DNA of 64,000 bases from positions 5,476-69,475 of the forward strand of contig DIXO01000066.1 of NCBI GenBank assembly GCA_002428735.1. Direction: 5' to 3'. The first letter of the stretch is position 1. Every line of letters starts with the position of its first letter. The notes beneath the pieces were generated by a model. It was not told where the DNA came from. It saw only the letters and a program-made list of their open reading frames with translations, and searched no databases. Below, in pieces: positions 51,991 to 60,629 of the stretch. This DNA is from Syntrophaceae bacterium UBA6078 (GTDB lineage Bacteria > Desulfobacterota > Syntrophia > Syntrophales > UBA2210). The translations under genes were made by a program, and so were the position numbers.

Positions 51991-52653
51991 CTAAAACTTT
52001 TCCAGGGTCGGGTTATGGAGGGCCGGAATCTCCATCGGACGGGCATCTTTTATCCGCACCCTTCGTCCTGCAACTTCGAGCCGTCCCTCCGCGTACAGCT
52101 GAATCGCCTGAGGATAGATCCGGTGCTCTTCCTTCAGGATTCTCTGCTGGAGTTTCTCGGCCGTGTCGTCGTCATACACGGGAACAACTGACTGGATAAT
52201 GATCGGTCCGGTATCGACCCCCTCATCGGCAAAGTGGACGGTGCACCCGGAAAATTTCACCCCGTAATCGAAGGCCTTTTTCTGGACGTGAAGTCCTTGA
52301 AAGGAAGGAAGCAGCGCGGGATGGATGTTCATTATTTTCAAAGGGAAAGCCCTCAGAAGGACTGGCGTCAGTATCCTCATGAATCCGGCCATGATCACAA
52401 GCTCTACCCGGTGTGCCTGCAAGACGGCAACGACTTCCCGGTCAAATGCCTCCCTCGTGGAAAAACGTTCATGATCTATGACCACGGCTGGTATGTTGTT
52501 CTGCCGAGCCCTCTCCAGAGACCGAACGCCGGGAACATTGCTGATAACCACCGTGATCGTCGCGTCCAGCCTGCCGTCGTTGATGCTGTCGATAATTGAT
52601 TGCAGATTGGTCCCTCCGCCGGAAACCAGGACTCCCAGGTGCATCTTTTTCAT
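51991..52653 (-). CDS. purN: Phosphoribosylglycinamide formyltransferase
   Basis: A 220-aa enzyme: LGVLVSGGGTNLQSIIDSI, DHERFSTREAFDREVVAVLQAHRVELVIMAGFMRILTPVLL, KIMNIHPALLPSFQGLHVQKKAFDYGVKFSGCTVHFADEGVDTGPII. NIHPALLPS is the catalytic His/Asn region, and VDTGPII holds the catalytic Asp. It transfers a formyl group from 10-formyl-THF in purine synthesis. In-frame starts at 52653 or 52644. Starts 4 bp after purM. Confidence 0.95.
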   Translation of the reverse strand: MKKMHLGVLVSGGGTNLQSIIDSINDGRLDATITVVISNVPGVRSLERARQNNIPAVVIDHERFSTREAFDREVVAVLQAHRVELVIMAGFMRILTPVLLRAFPLKIMNIHPALLPSFQGLHVQKKAFDYGVKFSGCTVHFADEGVDTGPIIIQSVVPVYDDDTAEKLQQRILKEEHRIYPQAIQLYAEGRLEVAGRRVRIKDARPMEIPALHNPTLEKF

Positions 52654-52657
52654 CTCT

Positions 52658-53704
52658 CTACTCGAATGTGATGGCAGGGCCTTTTTTCTCCCGGCTTCTG
52701 ATATGACCAATTATGCAAGCCCCTTCTCCCAGTCGCTGCAGGTGATCCACGATCTCTGTCGCATTCTTTTTCGGGACAATAACGATCATTCCGATACCCA
52801 TGTTGAACACCCTGAACATCTCCGATTCATCGACGCCGCCTTTCTCCTGTATGATCCGGAAGATGGGGGGCGGTGTCCACGCCTCCCGAATGATAACGGC
52901 CTCGCACCGTTGCGGCAGTATCCGCGGGATATTTTCGGTGAGTCCCCCGCCCGTAATATGCGCTATCCCCCGAATGGTGAAATTTTTGATGAGATTCAGA
53001 ATCGGTTTTACATATATCTTTGTCGGGCGGAGAAGTTCCATGCCGATAGATCCCTCAATGCCCTCGATGGAATCGTTCATGTCGAGTTCTCCCTCTTCCA
53101 GGAGAACTTTTCGGACGAGGGAGTACCCGTTGCTGTGGATTCCGCTCGATGCGAGGCCTATAATGCTGTCACCAACCCTGATTTCGGAACCGTCAATGAG
53201 GTTGTCATACTCCACAACACCCACGGCGAACCCGGCCAGATCATACTCATCATCTTTATAGAATCCGGGCATTTCAGCCGTTTCACCGCCGGTAAGAGCG
53301 CAACCCGCTTCGACACATCCCTTTGCTATGCCTTCAACGATCTGGACGCTCGTCTCGATACTCAATTTTCCGGTGGCGATATAGTCAAGGAAAAAGAGTG
53401 GTTCCGCGCCTTGAACAATCAGATCGTTAACGTTCATGGCCACAAGATCGATACCGATCGTGTCGTGGATATCCATCATATGGGCTATCTTGAGTTTTGT
53501 GCCCACCCCGTCGGTTGTTGATACAAGAAGGGGATTTTTATACTTGTTGTTACCAAGGTAAAAGAGTCCTCCGAAACTGCCTATTTCGCCCACGACCCCA
53601 TTGCGATTAGTGGTTTTTATCAACGGTTTTATCTTTTCGACGAAAGTGGCGCCCTTGTCAATATCCACCCCCGCTTCTCTGTATGATGTTTTTCTTCGCG
53701 TCAT
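52658..53704 (-). CDS. purM: Phosphoribosylformylglycinamidine cyclo-ligase
   Basis: A 348-aa AIR synthetase: SYREAGVDIDKGATFVEKIKPLI, GSFGGLFYLGNNKYKNPLLVSTTDGVGTKLKIAHMM, HDTIGIDLVAMNVNDLIVQGAEPLFFLDYIA, GCALTGGETAEMPGFY, HITGGGLTENIPRIL. All family signatures. The start at 53704 follows GGGAGGAATTGG. It leads the purM-purN operon. Confidence 0.95.
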   Translation of the reverse strand: MTRRKTSYREAGVDIDKGATFVEKIKPLIKTTNRNGVVGEIGSFGGLFYLGNNKYKNPLLVSTTDGVGTKLKIAHMMDIHDTIGIDLVAMNVNDLIVQGAEPLFFLDYIATGKLSIETSVQIVEGIAKGCVEAGCALTGGETAEMPGFYKDDEYDLAGFAVGVVEYDNLIDGSEIRVGDSIIGLASSGIHSNGYSLVRKVLLEEGELDMNDSIEGIEGSIGMELLRPTKIYVKPILNLIKNFTIRGIAHITGGGLTENIPRILPQRCEAVIIREAWTPPPIFRIIQEKGGVDESEMFRVFNMGIGMIVIVPKKNATEIVDHLQRLGEGACIIGHIRSREKKGPAITFE

Positions 53705-54043
53705 AGTATGATCCAATTCCTCCCGGTATAGAATCTCCAACAGCAGCTCATCCCCATAATGAAACCTCTATAATTACAGAGTAACCACACCTTCAGAAGT
53801 CACCCGGAACAACGGATGAACCTGTATAAAGACAAATCACGATTTGCTAGGTTAGCACTGACTGCTATTCTTGTAAAGGGGTTTAGCGGTATACCCACAG
53901 AGAAATCTACTTCAACAGTTGACTATATACCGCGGGGGAGAGAAATCTAGACAGCACCGATATAAGGCTTACGGTTCCATTTCAATAACGGCCAGAGGGG
54001 ATGACGATATTTTTTATCCCTTCATAGTTATTGAGAGATATGA
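53705..54043. other. Non-coding gap between purM and the vor operon
   Basis: About 340 bp. It holds an inverted repeat with GCGGTATA (53886-53893) and TATACCGC (53926-53933) arms; the rest shows no gene. The 3' end of the vor operon and the purM promoter must both lie here but cannot be assigned. Confidence 0.4.
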
Positions 54044-54484
54044 TCATAAGAGATACAGGTCGGGACCCCATACCTTGACCCAGTTTTCCTCCATAAGGTT
54101 AACGGCCTTTTTGACCGGGCCAAGTCCCAGTATGACGATTGTGGTAAGCCCTGTTCCCATGCAGGGATAGATGTAATCGAGGTTGATCTGAGCTTTTTTT
54201 AACAGCTTCAGGACGACATTGATTCCCCCGGGATGGTTCGGTATTTCACATGCGATTACCTGTTTAGTCGCGACTTTGTATCCTGACGATTTCAACACAT
54301 TGACCGCTTTGTCAGGATCATTGGCAACAAAATAAAAAAGCCCTTCTTCCTCCCGTGACTTGGTGTAACAACAGGCCAGCATGTTGACCCTGTTGTTGCT
54401 CAGGATATCGCTAACATCTGATAACTGTCCGGGAATATCTTTCAGCCAGAGCTCGATCTGTTTGACCGTCTTCACTGCGCGCAC
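54044..54484 (-). CDS. Double ACT-domain protein
   Basis: A 146-aa protein of two ACT-type regulatory domains: KQIELWLKDIPGQLSDVSDILSNNRVNMLACCYT (about 7-75) and KQVIACEIPNHPGGINVVLKLLKKAQINLDYIYPCM (about 75-145). Such proteins bind amino acids. It is the last gene of the vor operon and overlaps the gamma subunit by 13 bp, suggesting regulation by a branched-chain or aromatic amino acid. Two-ACT proteins next to VOR/IOR-type oxidoreductases are common in this group. Confidence 0.85.
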   Translation of the reverse strand: MRAVKTVKQIELWLKDIPGQLSDVSDILSNNRVNMLACCYTKSREEEGLFYFVANDPDKAVNVLKSSGYKVATKQVIACEIPNHPGGINVVLKLLKKAQINLDYIYPCMGTGLTTIVILGLGPVKKAVNLMEENWVKVWGPDLYLL

Positions 54485-55020
54485 CCCTTCAGAATGTATT
54501 CAGCTCCCCTGTCGAGGGCCTGGTAATTCAGTTTCAGGATGGAGGCCTTGGTATGTGTGGTAATTTCGGAGAGGCCATTCTTGATTGAATCGAGAGACAT
54601 CATCCGGGTATGGGTCACAAAAGCGCCCAGCATGACCATATTAACAATCCGCTCACTCCCTAGTTCCCGGGAAATATCGACGGCAGGTATTGCTATGGAG
54701 GCCAGATCATCCCTGGCTATTGTCCGGTTTACATGATTTGAATTGAGAAAGAGGGTTCCTCCTTCTTTCATCGTTCCCTCATATTTCGCCAGAGAAGGAT
54801 TGTTCATGATCACCGCGAAATCAGGGGAGGATGCAACGGGGGAAAATATCTCCTCATCCGATATGGCAACCGTGCAATTTGCGGTACCGCCACGCATCTC
54901 AGCTCCGTAGGCGGGAAGGTAGGTTACCTCCCTGCCGTCACGCATGGCAGCCACCGCCAAAACGTAGCCCATCATGAGGACTCCCTGTCCTCCAAATCCG
55001 GCAAAGATGGTTTTTTTCAT
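54472..55020 (-). CDS. 2-oxoacid:ferredoxin oxidoreductase, gamma subunit
   Basis: A 182-aa subunit: MKKTIFAGFGGQGVLMMGYVLAVAAM and YLPAYGAEMRGGTANCTVAISDEEIFSPVAS, VNMVMLGAFV. Together with the alpha, beta and delta subunits it oxidises a 2-oxoacid to acyl-CoA with ferredoxin reduction. An ATG at 55029 adds three residues. Confidence 0.9.
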   Translation of the reverse strand: MKKTIFAGFGGQGVLMMGYVLAVAAMRDGREVTYLPAYGAEMRGGTANCTVAISDEEIFSPVASSPDFAVIMNNPSLAKYEGTMKEGGTLFLNSNHVNRTIARDDLASIAIPAVDISRELGSERIVNMVMLGAFVTHTRMMSLDSIKNGLSEITTHTKASILKLNYQALDRGAEYILKGCAQ

Positions 55021-55035
55021 GCCGATCACATCCGT

Positions 55036-55779
55036 TTACTCGGTTTCATCTTTTATGACCTTGAGAGGAAAGGTCTGGACAACAGTCTCGTCAATTCTCC
55101 GGCACGCATCTATCGTTGACATTTTCCAGTTGGTAGGGCAGGGGGAGAGAATCTCCACAAGGGAAAAACCCTTGCCCGCCATTTGAGCCTTGAAGGCTTT
55201 TGTAATGGCCTTCTTGGTTTTTATTATGTTCTTCAATGAGCTCACGGCTGTCCGTTCTATATAGACGGACCCTTGGGTTAATGCCAGTATCTCGCTGAGA
55301 TCAATAGGCGCCCCATCACGCCGAGCGTCACGTCCCCCTGGCGTGGTCGTGGAATTCTGACCGAGAAGTGTTGTGGGTGCCATCTGTCCCCCCGTCATGC
55401 CGTAGCAACTGTTGTTGACGAATATGACGGTTATATTTTCACCCCGGTTGGCGGCATGGATCGTCTCGGCGGTTCCGATGGCTGCAATGTCCCCGTCTCC
55501 CTGATAGGAAAAAACGATTCTGTCGGGGAGGATACGTTTTATGCCGGTAGCTACTGCCGGCCCTCTTCCGTGGGGGGCCTCCCCCATGTCTACGTCGAAA
55601 TAGTCGTAGGCGAGGACGGCGCATCCAGCTGGAGGGACACCGATCGTTTTGTCCCCTATGCCAAGCTCCTCAATAACCTCGGCCACCAGTCGGTGAATGA
55701 TGCTGTGTCCGCATCCGGGACAGTAATGAAAAGGGGTCTTTTTCAGGTAACGCGGTCTGGTAAAGACAAGTTCTTCCAT
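55036..55779 (-). CDS. 2-oxoacid:ferredoxin oxidoreductase, beta subunit
   Basis: A 247-aa TPP-binding subunit: FHYCPGCGHSIIHRLVAEVIEELGI, VGVPPAGCAVLAYDYF, GDGDIAAIGTAETIHAANRGENITVIFVNNSCYGMTGGQ. The GDGD with the NN of the TPP-Mg site and the CxxC motif (CPGC) at the iron-sulfur site are clear. Adjacent to alpha (no gap). Confidence 0.93.
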   Translation of the reverse strand: MEELVFTRPRYLKKTPFHYCPGCGHSIIHRLVAEVIEELGIGDKTIGVPPAGCAVLAYDYFDVDMGEAPHGRGPAVATGIKRILPDRIVFSYQGDGDIAAIGTAETIHAANRGENITVIFVNNSCYGMTGGQMAPTTLLGQNSTTTPGGRDARRDGAPIDLSEILALTQGSVYIERTAVSSLKNIIKTKKAITKAFKAQMAGKGFSLVEILSPCPTNWKMSTIDACRRIDETVVQTFPLKVIKDETE

Positions 55780-56862
55780 TTATCGATCCTCTTTCAGGTG
55801 CTGTCGATAATACAGACTGCTGATTGCCTTGCCGACCTCATCGGGAGTGGAGATGATACCCCCGGGCCGACCGTAGAAGTGCACATTACTTCTCCCCTCC
55901 AGGGCGAGCCGCACATCTTCGATCATCTGGCCCGTATTCATCTCGAACACCATGAAATCTTTGACCAACCTGCTCATTTCTCGAATGGCGCGATCGGGAA
56001 AGGGCCACAGGGTCACAGGCCGCAGGAGTCCCACCTTGAGGCCCATCTCACGAGCCCTCCTGATGCCGCCCCTGGCTATGCGGGCAGCAGTCCCGTAGGC
56101 GATGACCACAAGCCGGGCATCTTCCGTCATATATGTTTCCGCGCGGGGAATTTCATTCGAGATCATCCTGTACTTTCGTGCGAGTTTCCAGTTATGTTCC
56201 TCCATTTCCACGGTGTCGAGGATCAGTGATCGGATGATTCTGCTGGGCCGTTCCTGCGCACCGTCCAGGATCCATGATTTGGGGGGTAATTCCGACGGAT
56301 TGACGGCTTCGGGAAAGACAACCGGTTCCATCATCTGACCCATCATGCCGTCTGCGAGGATCATGACCGGGGTGCGGTATCTGTCTGCGTATTCAAAGGC
56401 ATCTCTGGTAAAATCGGCCAGTTCCTGTCCATGGGCCGGAGCCAGGACTATGGAGCGATAATCCCCGTGTCCGCCCCCCCGAGTTGCCTGAAAATAATCC
56501 CCTTGGGAAGGCGCTATGTTCCCGAGGCCGGGGCCGCCCCGCATAACATTCACGATGACCGCTGGAAGCTCAAGGGCTGCCAGAAAAGAGATGCCTTCCT
56601 GTTTGAGGCTTATGCCCGGGCTTGAGGAACTGGTCATCGCCCGCGCCCCCGCCATGGAAGCCCCGATCACCATGTTGATGGCAGCGATCTCACTTTCAGC
56701 CTGGATAAAGGTGCCGTCCTCCAGATCAGCCATCGCGCCGGACATGAATTCAGGGAGTTCATTCTGAGGGGTTATGGGGTAGCCGGCATAAAAACGGCAT
56801 CCGGCGCGCACGGCCGCTTCTCCGATGACCTGACTTCCCCTCATCAGCTGTTTCTTATCCAC
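55780..56862 (-). CDS. vorB: 2-oxoacid:ferredoxin oxidoreductase, alpha subunit (VorB type)
   Basis: A 360-aa subunit: RFYAGYPITPQNELPEFMSGAMADLEDGTFIQAESEIAAINMVIGASMAGARAMTSSSSPGISLKQEGISF, MRGGPGLGNIAPSQGDYFQATRGGGHGDYRSIVLAPAHGQEL. This matches 3-methyl-2-oxobutanoate (VorB) rather than pyruvate subunits, pointing to branched-chain 2-oxoacids. Overlaps the delta gene by 8 bp. Confidence 0.93.
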   Translation of the reverse strand: MDKKQLMRGSQVIGEAAVRAGCRFYAGYPITPQNELPEFMSGAMADLEDGTFIQAESEIAAINMVIGASMAGARAMTSSSSPGISLKQEGISFLAALELPAVIVNVMRGGPGLGNIAPSQGDYFQATRGGGHGDYRSIVLAPAHGQELADFTRDAFEYADRYRTPVMILADGMMGQMMEPVVFPEAVNPSELPPKSWILDGAQERPSRIIRSLILDTVEMEEHNWKLARKYRMISNEIPRAETYMTEDARLVVIAYGTAARIARGGIRRAREMGLKVGLLRPVTLWPFPDRAIREMSRLVKDFMVFEMNTGQMIEDVRLALEGRSNVHFYGRPGGIISTPDEVGKAISSLYYRQHLKEDR

Positions 56863-57121
56863 GGTAGACCTCTATCGCGATATCGGGGCACATGATGGCG
56901 CAGAGGGCGCAGCCCGTACACGCGTGATCCGTATCACCCTTCGTGTTTTTGAATCTGGCCGGATGATACCCTTTTTCGTTCGTTTCGTCGGACACGGCAA
57001 TACATTCATTCGGGCATACGGATATGCAGAGATAGCAGCCCTTGCACAGACTGCTGTCGATCACTATTCTGCCCTTATTGGTTTTCGCGGTCATAGGCCT
57101 TTTACCATTCGATTCTCCCAT
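56855..57121 (-). CDS. 2-oxoacid:ferredoxin oxidoreductase, delta (ferredoxin-like) subunit
   Basis: An 88-aa two-cluster ferredoxin: CKGCYLCISVCP and CTGCALCAIMCPDIAIEV. First gene of the vor operon; delivers electrons to ferredoxin. The start at 57121 lacks a clear ribosome site; an in-frame ATG at 57094 is preceded by AAAAGG. Confidence 0.93.
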   Translation of the reverse strand: MGESNGKRPMTAKTNKGRIVIDSSLCKGCYLCISVCPNECIAVSDETNEKGYHPARFKNTKGDTDHACTGCALCAIMCPDIAIEVYRG

Positions 57122-57179
57122 AAAAATAAGCCAAACCCTCTATTATCGGAACGTTAGCACTGTCCCCGGCTTTCTGTTG

Positions 57180-57812
57180 TCAGACGTTTTCAAGCATACA
57201 CGTCTTATGGGTGTCCAGGGGTTCCTTGAGGGTGTTATGCAGTTCGCCGTATCGTGTAAATTCCATGGAACAGGTGTCTGGGCCGAGAAGGAATTCCATC
57301 TCTTCGGGAGAAAAAGGGCAGAATCGAAACAGACGGTCTTCAAGACGTTTTGTTTTCTCCCCCATCATGCGGATATACCCTCTTCGTTCAGGCTCTGTTC
57401 CGTATCGCCCCATAATATATTCTATCCGCTGCGAGAGCGTGGTCACTTTGTCGTGGACCACCCGTTTGTCTGCGTAATTGACTATCTCCGCTTCGGTGGG
57501 AGAATCGGAGGAGAAATACTCATCAAGAAGCACATGCTGGCCGACAATCGCACCAACTTCGGGATATCCCATATCGACGAGGAGCTGCTTTCCCGTCTCG
57601 GCATGGTTTTCACGGGTCTGCAAGCCCCTGGTCTTGGTAATGTCATGGAGCAGAGCCGCCGCCTGGACGAGACCCCTGTCCATATCCGCTTTCAGGGAAT
57701 CTGAGAGGAAGAGGGCAATCCGGCAGACCTGCAGAGAATGGCGCACAATATGATCCATCATCTGCATGGCATGCATGATGCGATAACATTCCTGCCGAGC
57801 CGGTATCCGCAT
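57180..57812 (-). CDS. HD-domain protein (phosphohydrolase family)
   Basis: A 210-aa protein with an HD domain: HIVRHSLQVCRIALFLSDSL (first His), AALLHDITKTRG (HD), NHAETGKQLLVDMGYPEVGAIVGQHVLL (later His). It resembles the bacterial YqeK/HDIG group. The start at 57812 follows AAAGGATA; the frame is open to 57932. Substrate unknown. Confidence 0.85.
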   Translation of the reverse strand: MRIPARQECYRIMHAMQMMDHIVRHSLQVCRIALFLSDSLKADMDRGLVQAAALLHDITKTRGLQTRENHAETGKQLLVDMGYPEVGAIVGQHVLLDEYFSSDSPTEAEIVNYADKRVVHDKVTTLSQRIEYIMGRYGTEPERRGYIRMMGEKTKRLEDRLFRFCPFSPEEMEFLLGPDTCSMEFTRYGELHNTLKEPLDTHKTCMLENV

Positions 57813-58029
57813 ACAAGATATATCCTTTCCGCGGACCTTTCTAGCAGATAGACGGTAAAAATGCCAGATTGTTTTTGGAATAAAGACGCCTTCGTATCTT
57901 GATTTTTTGCTTGGCCTGAAGGCGAACAACATATCGAAAAGACAGGGGAATAGAGGATAAGTAAATCACGAGAACGGCCTCAGAACACGATGTATGAGAT
58001 GGATCATTCACATGTGTAAGTCTGAACAA

Positions 58030-59739
58030 TTACAGCACTGCATTCAATATGCCTCCAACTGTGATGGCCGATATGAGCATGATGATGACCGATTTCAGGA
58101 AATCCCTCAGGCCGAGTTCTCTGAGCAGAACCACAAACGTCGCGATGCAGGGGAAAAACATGGTCAGAACGACACTTCCTATTACCATCTGTTTCGCGGT
58201 CATGGCGGATAAAGACAGCATCCCGAGAGCGGCATCTTTGCGGAACAGCCCGATGAGCACTGCCGTTACCGATTCTTCCGGCAGGCCCAGGACGCCTTGG
58301 ATGACGGGTGCGGCAAAGGAGGCGAGATGGTCGAATATCCCAAAAACAAAGAGGATATTAATAATCAGGACAGCCGCCAGAATGATGGGCACAGCCTCAA
58401 GAAGGAACCCGCGTGTTCTGCCCCACAGTTTGGGAATGATCGTCCTCCAAGGGGGGACACGGTACGGAGGTATTTCAATCAGGAGTTCGGGGCTGAATCC
58501 TTTGAGCAGGCGATGGAGAATCATGCCAAGGACGATCCAGACCAGGAAAAGCGTCCCGTAGACGAGGGCAACATACCCCCCTCCATACTTTCCAACGAGA
58601 CCGAATATCATTGCCTGTGCTGAGGCGCACGGTATGGCTATGCATACCAGGGTTGCCGCTATGAAGCGTTCCCTTCTGCTCTCAAGAACGCGCGTCGCCA
58701 TAACGGCCGGTACATTGCAGCCGAATCCCAAGAGAGATGGAATAATCGCGAAACCATGCAACCCGATTTTGTGCATGGCCGTGTCAAGAAGAATCGCGAG
58801 TCGTGGCAGATATCCCGTGTCTTCAAGGATTCCCAGGATCAGATAGAATGATATGATATAGGGAAGGACCATACCGAAGGGCACATACAAGCCGCTGCTG
58901 AGGAGGCCGAAGGATTCGACGAAATGTATCTCGTCGTTCATCAGTTTTCCCACGATGATATCGTGCAGGAGGCCAGAGCCTCCCATAAGGGTGCTCAGCT
59001 TCATCAGTACCGGCAGCCAGAGAGAATGAAACAGGGGATCAAGCAGGTGGTTTATCAGAAATTCGCCTATGAACCGTATCACCATGAATGAACCTGCCAG
59101 CACCGCCGCAGCGATCAGTGTTCCCGTTCTGGGTTTTACACTGGCATCTTCCAGGTGTTCGAACCAGGTATGGTGCCGGTGGGATATCTGCTGTACCTCG
59201 TCTATGATACCGCCGACTGATGACCATCGTTCATCTCGGGTTCTTGGGGGAGAAGAAGGCGCTGCAGCTTGGGGGATACTCGTGACAAGGTCCTTGATCC
59301 CCTGCCCGGTGAGACCTGATGTGGGAATGACCGGTATTCCAAGGATTTCTCTCAGTTTTTCAAGATCAATGGTTATGCCACGGTGTTTTGTGTCATCCCA
59401 CATATTCAACGCAATGACCATGGGAATGTTCATCTCCATCAATTGCAGCGTCAGATAGAGATTTCGTTCGAGATTGGTCGAGTCAACGATGTTTATGACA
59501 ATGTCGCCTGTCTTGAGCATTTCGGAGGCTATCTTCTCCGCCTCGCAAGTTGGTTCAAGGGTATACGTCCCGGGAACATCGATAATCTGGACCTGCTGGT
59601 CCTCTATCTTCATGAACCCGCTCGTATACGTCACGGTGGTCCCGGGATAATTCGAAGAAATTACCCGGACTCCCGTGAGGCGGGAAAAGATGACACTCTT
59701 TCCCACATTCGGGTTGCCCATGAGCAGGATTTTTTTCAC
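58030..59739 (-). CDS. feoB: Ferrous iron transport protein B (short form)
   Basis: A 569-aa FeoB: GTPase domain with G1 GNPNVGKS, G3 DVPGTY, G4 NMWD and a following four-helix region; then the transmembrane Gate domains with GLLSSGLYVPFGMVLPYIISFYLILGILEDTGYLPRLAILLDTAMHKIGLHGFAIIPSLLGFGCNVPAVMATRVLESRRERFIAATLVCIAIPCASAQ. Shorter than the 700-770 aa typical forms, mainly by a shortened GDI-linker and a compact end. The gene overlaps feoA by 4 bp. Confidence 0.92.
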   Translation of the reverse strand: MKKILLMGNPNVGKSVIFSRLTGVRVISSNYPGTTVTYTSGFMKIEDQQVQIIDVPGTYTLEPTCEAEKIASEMLKTGDIVINIVDSTNLERNLYLTLQLMEMNIPMVIALNMWDDTKHRGITIDLEKLREILGIPVIPTSGLTGQGIKDLVTSIPQAAAPSSPPRTRDERWSSVGGIIDEVQQISHRHHTWFEHLEDASVKPRTGTLIAAAVLAGSFMVIRFIGEFLINHLLDPLFHSLWLPVLMKLSTLMGGSGLLHDIIVGKLMNDEIHFVESFGLLSSGLYVPFGMVLPYIISFYLILGILEDTGYLPRLAILLDTAMHKIGLHGFAIIPSLLGFGCNVPAVMATRVLESRRERFIAATLVCIAIPCASAQAMIFGLVGKYGGGYVALVYGTLFLVWIVLGMILHRLLKGFSPELLIEIPPYRVPPWRTIIPKLWGRTRGFLLEAVPIILAAVLIINILFVFGIFDHLASFAAPVIQGVLGLPEESVTAVLIGLFRKDAALGMLSLSAMTAKQMVIGSVVLTMFFPCIATFVVLLRELGLRDFLKSVIIMLISAITVGGILNAVL

Positions 59740-59975
59740 GGTTGCATGTCCACTTCAACAAATATCTTTTCGGCCATGCCGAAGCCAATTGCCACCCTCA
59801 TTCGGTCAATCTGTATCGTCACCGGCCCATGCAGCAGCATCGAACTTATTTTTGTAATCCTTTTTCCGGTTCTGATTCCCAAGGCGTTCAGGCGATCGGT
59901 CATCCCCTGGCCCCCCCTGATTTCAGAAACGATACCGCTTTCTTTAGGATGCATTTCATTCAAAGATTTGACCAC
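59736..59975 (-). CDS. feoA: FeoA-domain protein
   Basis: A small SH3-fold protein, 79 aa from a GTG at 59975: KSLNEMHPKESGIVSEIRGGQGMTDRLNALGIRTGKRITKISSMLLHGPVTIQIDRMRVAIGFGMAEKIFVEV, matching the FeoA domain. The start is uncertain (the frame is open to 60035). Coupled to feoB by a 4-bp overlap. Confidence 0.85.
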   Translation of the reverse strand: MVKSLNEMHPKESGIVSEIRGGQGMTDRLNALGIRTGKRITKISSMLLHGPVTIQIDRMRVAIGFGMAEKIFVEVDMQP

Positions 59976-60154
59976 TGTTGTCCGCGTTTCCTTCCTTAAA
60001 GACAATGAAGGGACACCACTGCCCGAGCCCAGCAATTCAGCTTAAAGCAGCCTGTCCCCCGTCGGGTACAGCAATACATCCACGCTACGCGCTGCAAGTA
60101 TCTGTACCGCACGGTTCCGTCTGTGACGGGTTTTGAAATTACGCCGATGTGCCC

Positions 60155-60355
60155 TCAGGGTCTTGTGACATTCTTTGCCTGAAAACCCCGGTCGGTTTCC
60201 ACCACGTCAAATATCACTTCATCCCCTTCGGCAAGGGTTTTGAAGCCGTCCATGTTGATCGAGGAATAATGCACAAATAAATCCTGTCCATCTTCCTGCT
60301 GAATAAACCCGAAGCCCTTCTTTTCATTAAACCACTTTACAATTCCACTTGCCAA
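60155..60355 (-). CDS. Cold-shock protein (CspA family)
   Basis: A 66-aa cold-shock domain: GIVKWFNEKKGFGFIQQEDGQDLFVHYSSINMDGFKTLAEGDEVIFDVVETDRGFQAKNV, with RNP1 KGFGFI and RNP2 LFVHY. The start is a TTG at 60355 preceded by AGGGGGACGGA; no ATG exists nearer than 60403. RNA chaperone. Confidence 0.92.
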   Translation of the reverse strand: MASGIVKWFNEKKGFGFIQQEDGQDLFVHYSSINMDGFKTLAEGDEVIFDVVETDRGFQAKNVTRP

Positions 60356-60629
60356 AATTCCGTCCCCCTTTGTTGAAATTGACGGGTACTCCTTCCTTCC
60401 CACCGATGTTGCAGTGAATTTTTATACCTATGCCACATCACCCGTCAAGGAAAAAATATCATAATTGTTCATAAAAACGGATGATTTTAGTATTTTAACT
60501 CATATGGTGCCGCATAAGGTCGGCCATATAACGAATTTTTGCACCTTGCCTTTTTTATGGTCGTATTATACAAAGGTTTTCGTGATCATTGCGTTTATCA
60601 AGGGGACGGGAGGAGCAGGAAAGTTAGGC

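Noticed and set aside
53886..53933. Inverted repeat GCGGTATA/TATACCGC as an operator for purM
   Set aside because: Single occurrence with 32-base spacing and no adjoining promoter boxes; recorded only in the gap entry.
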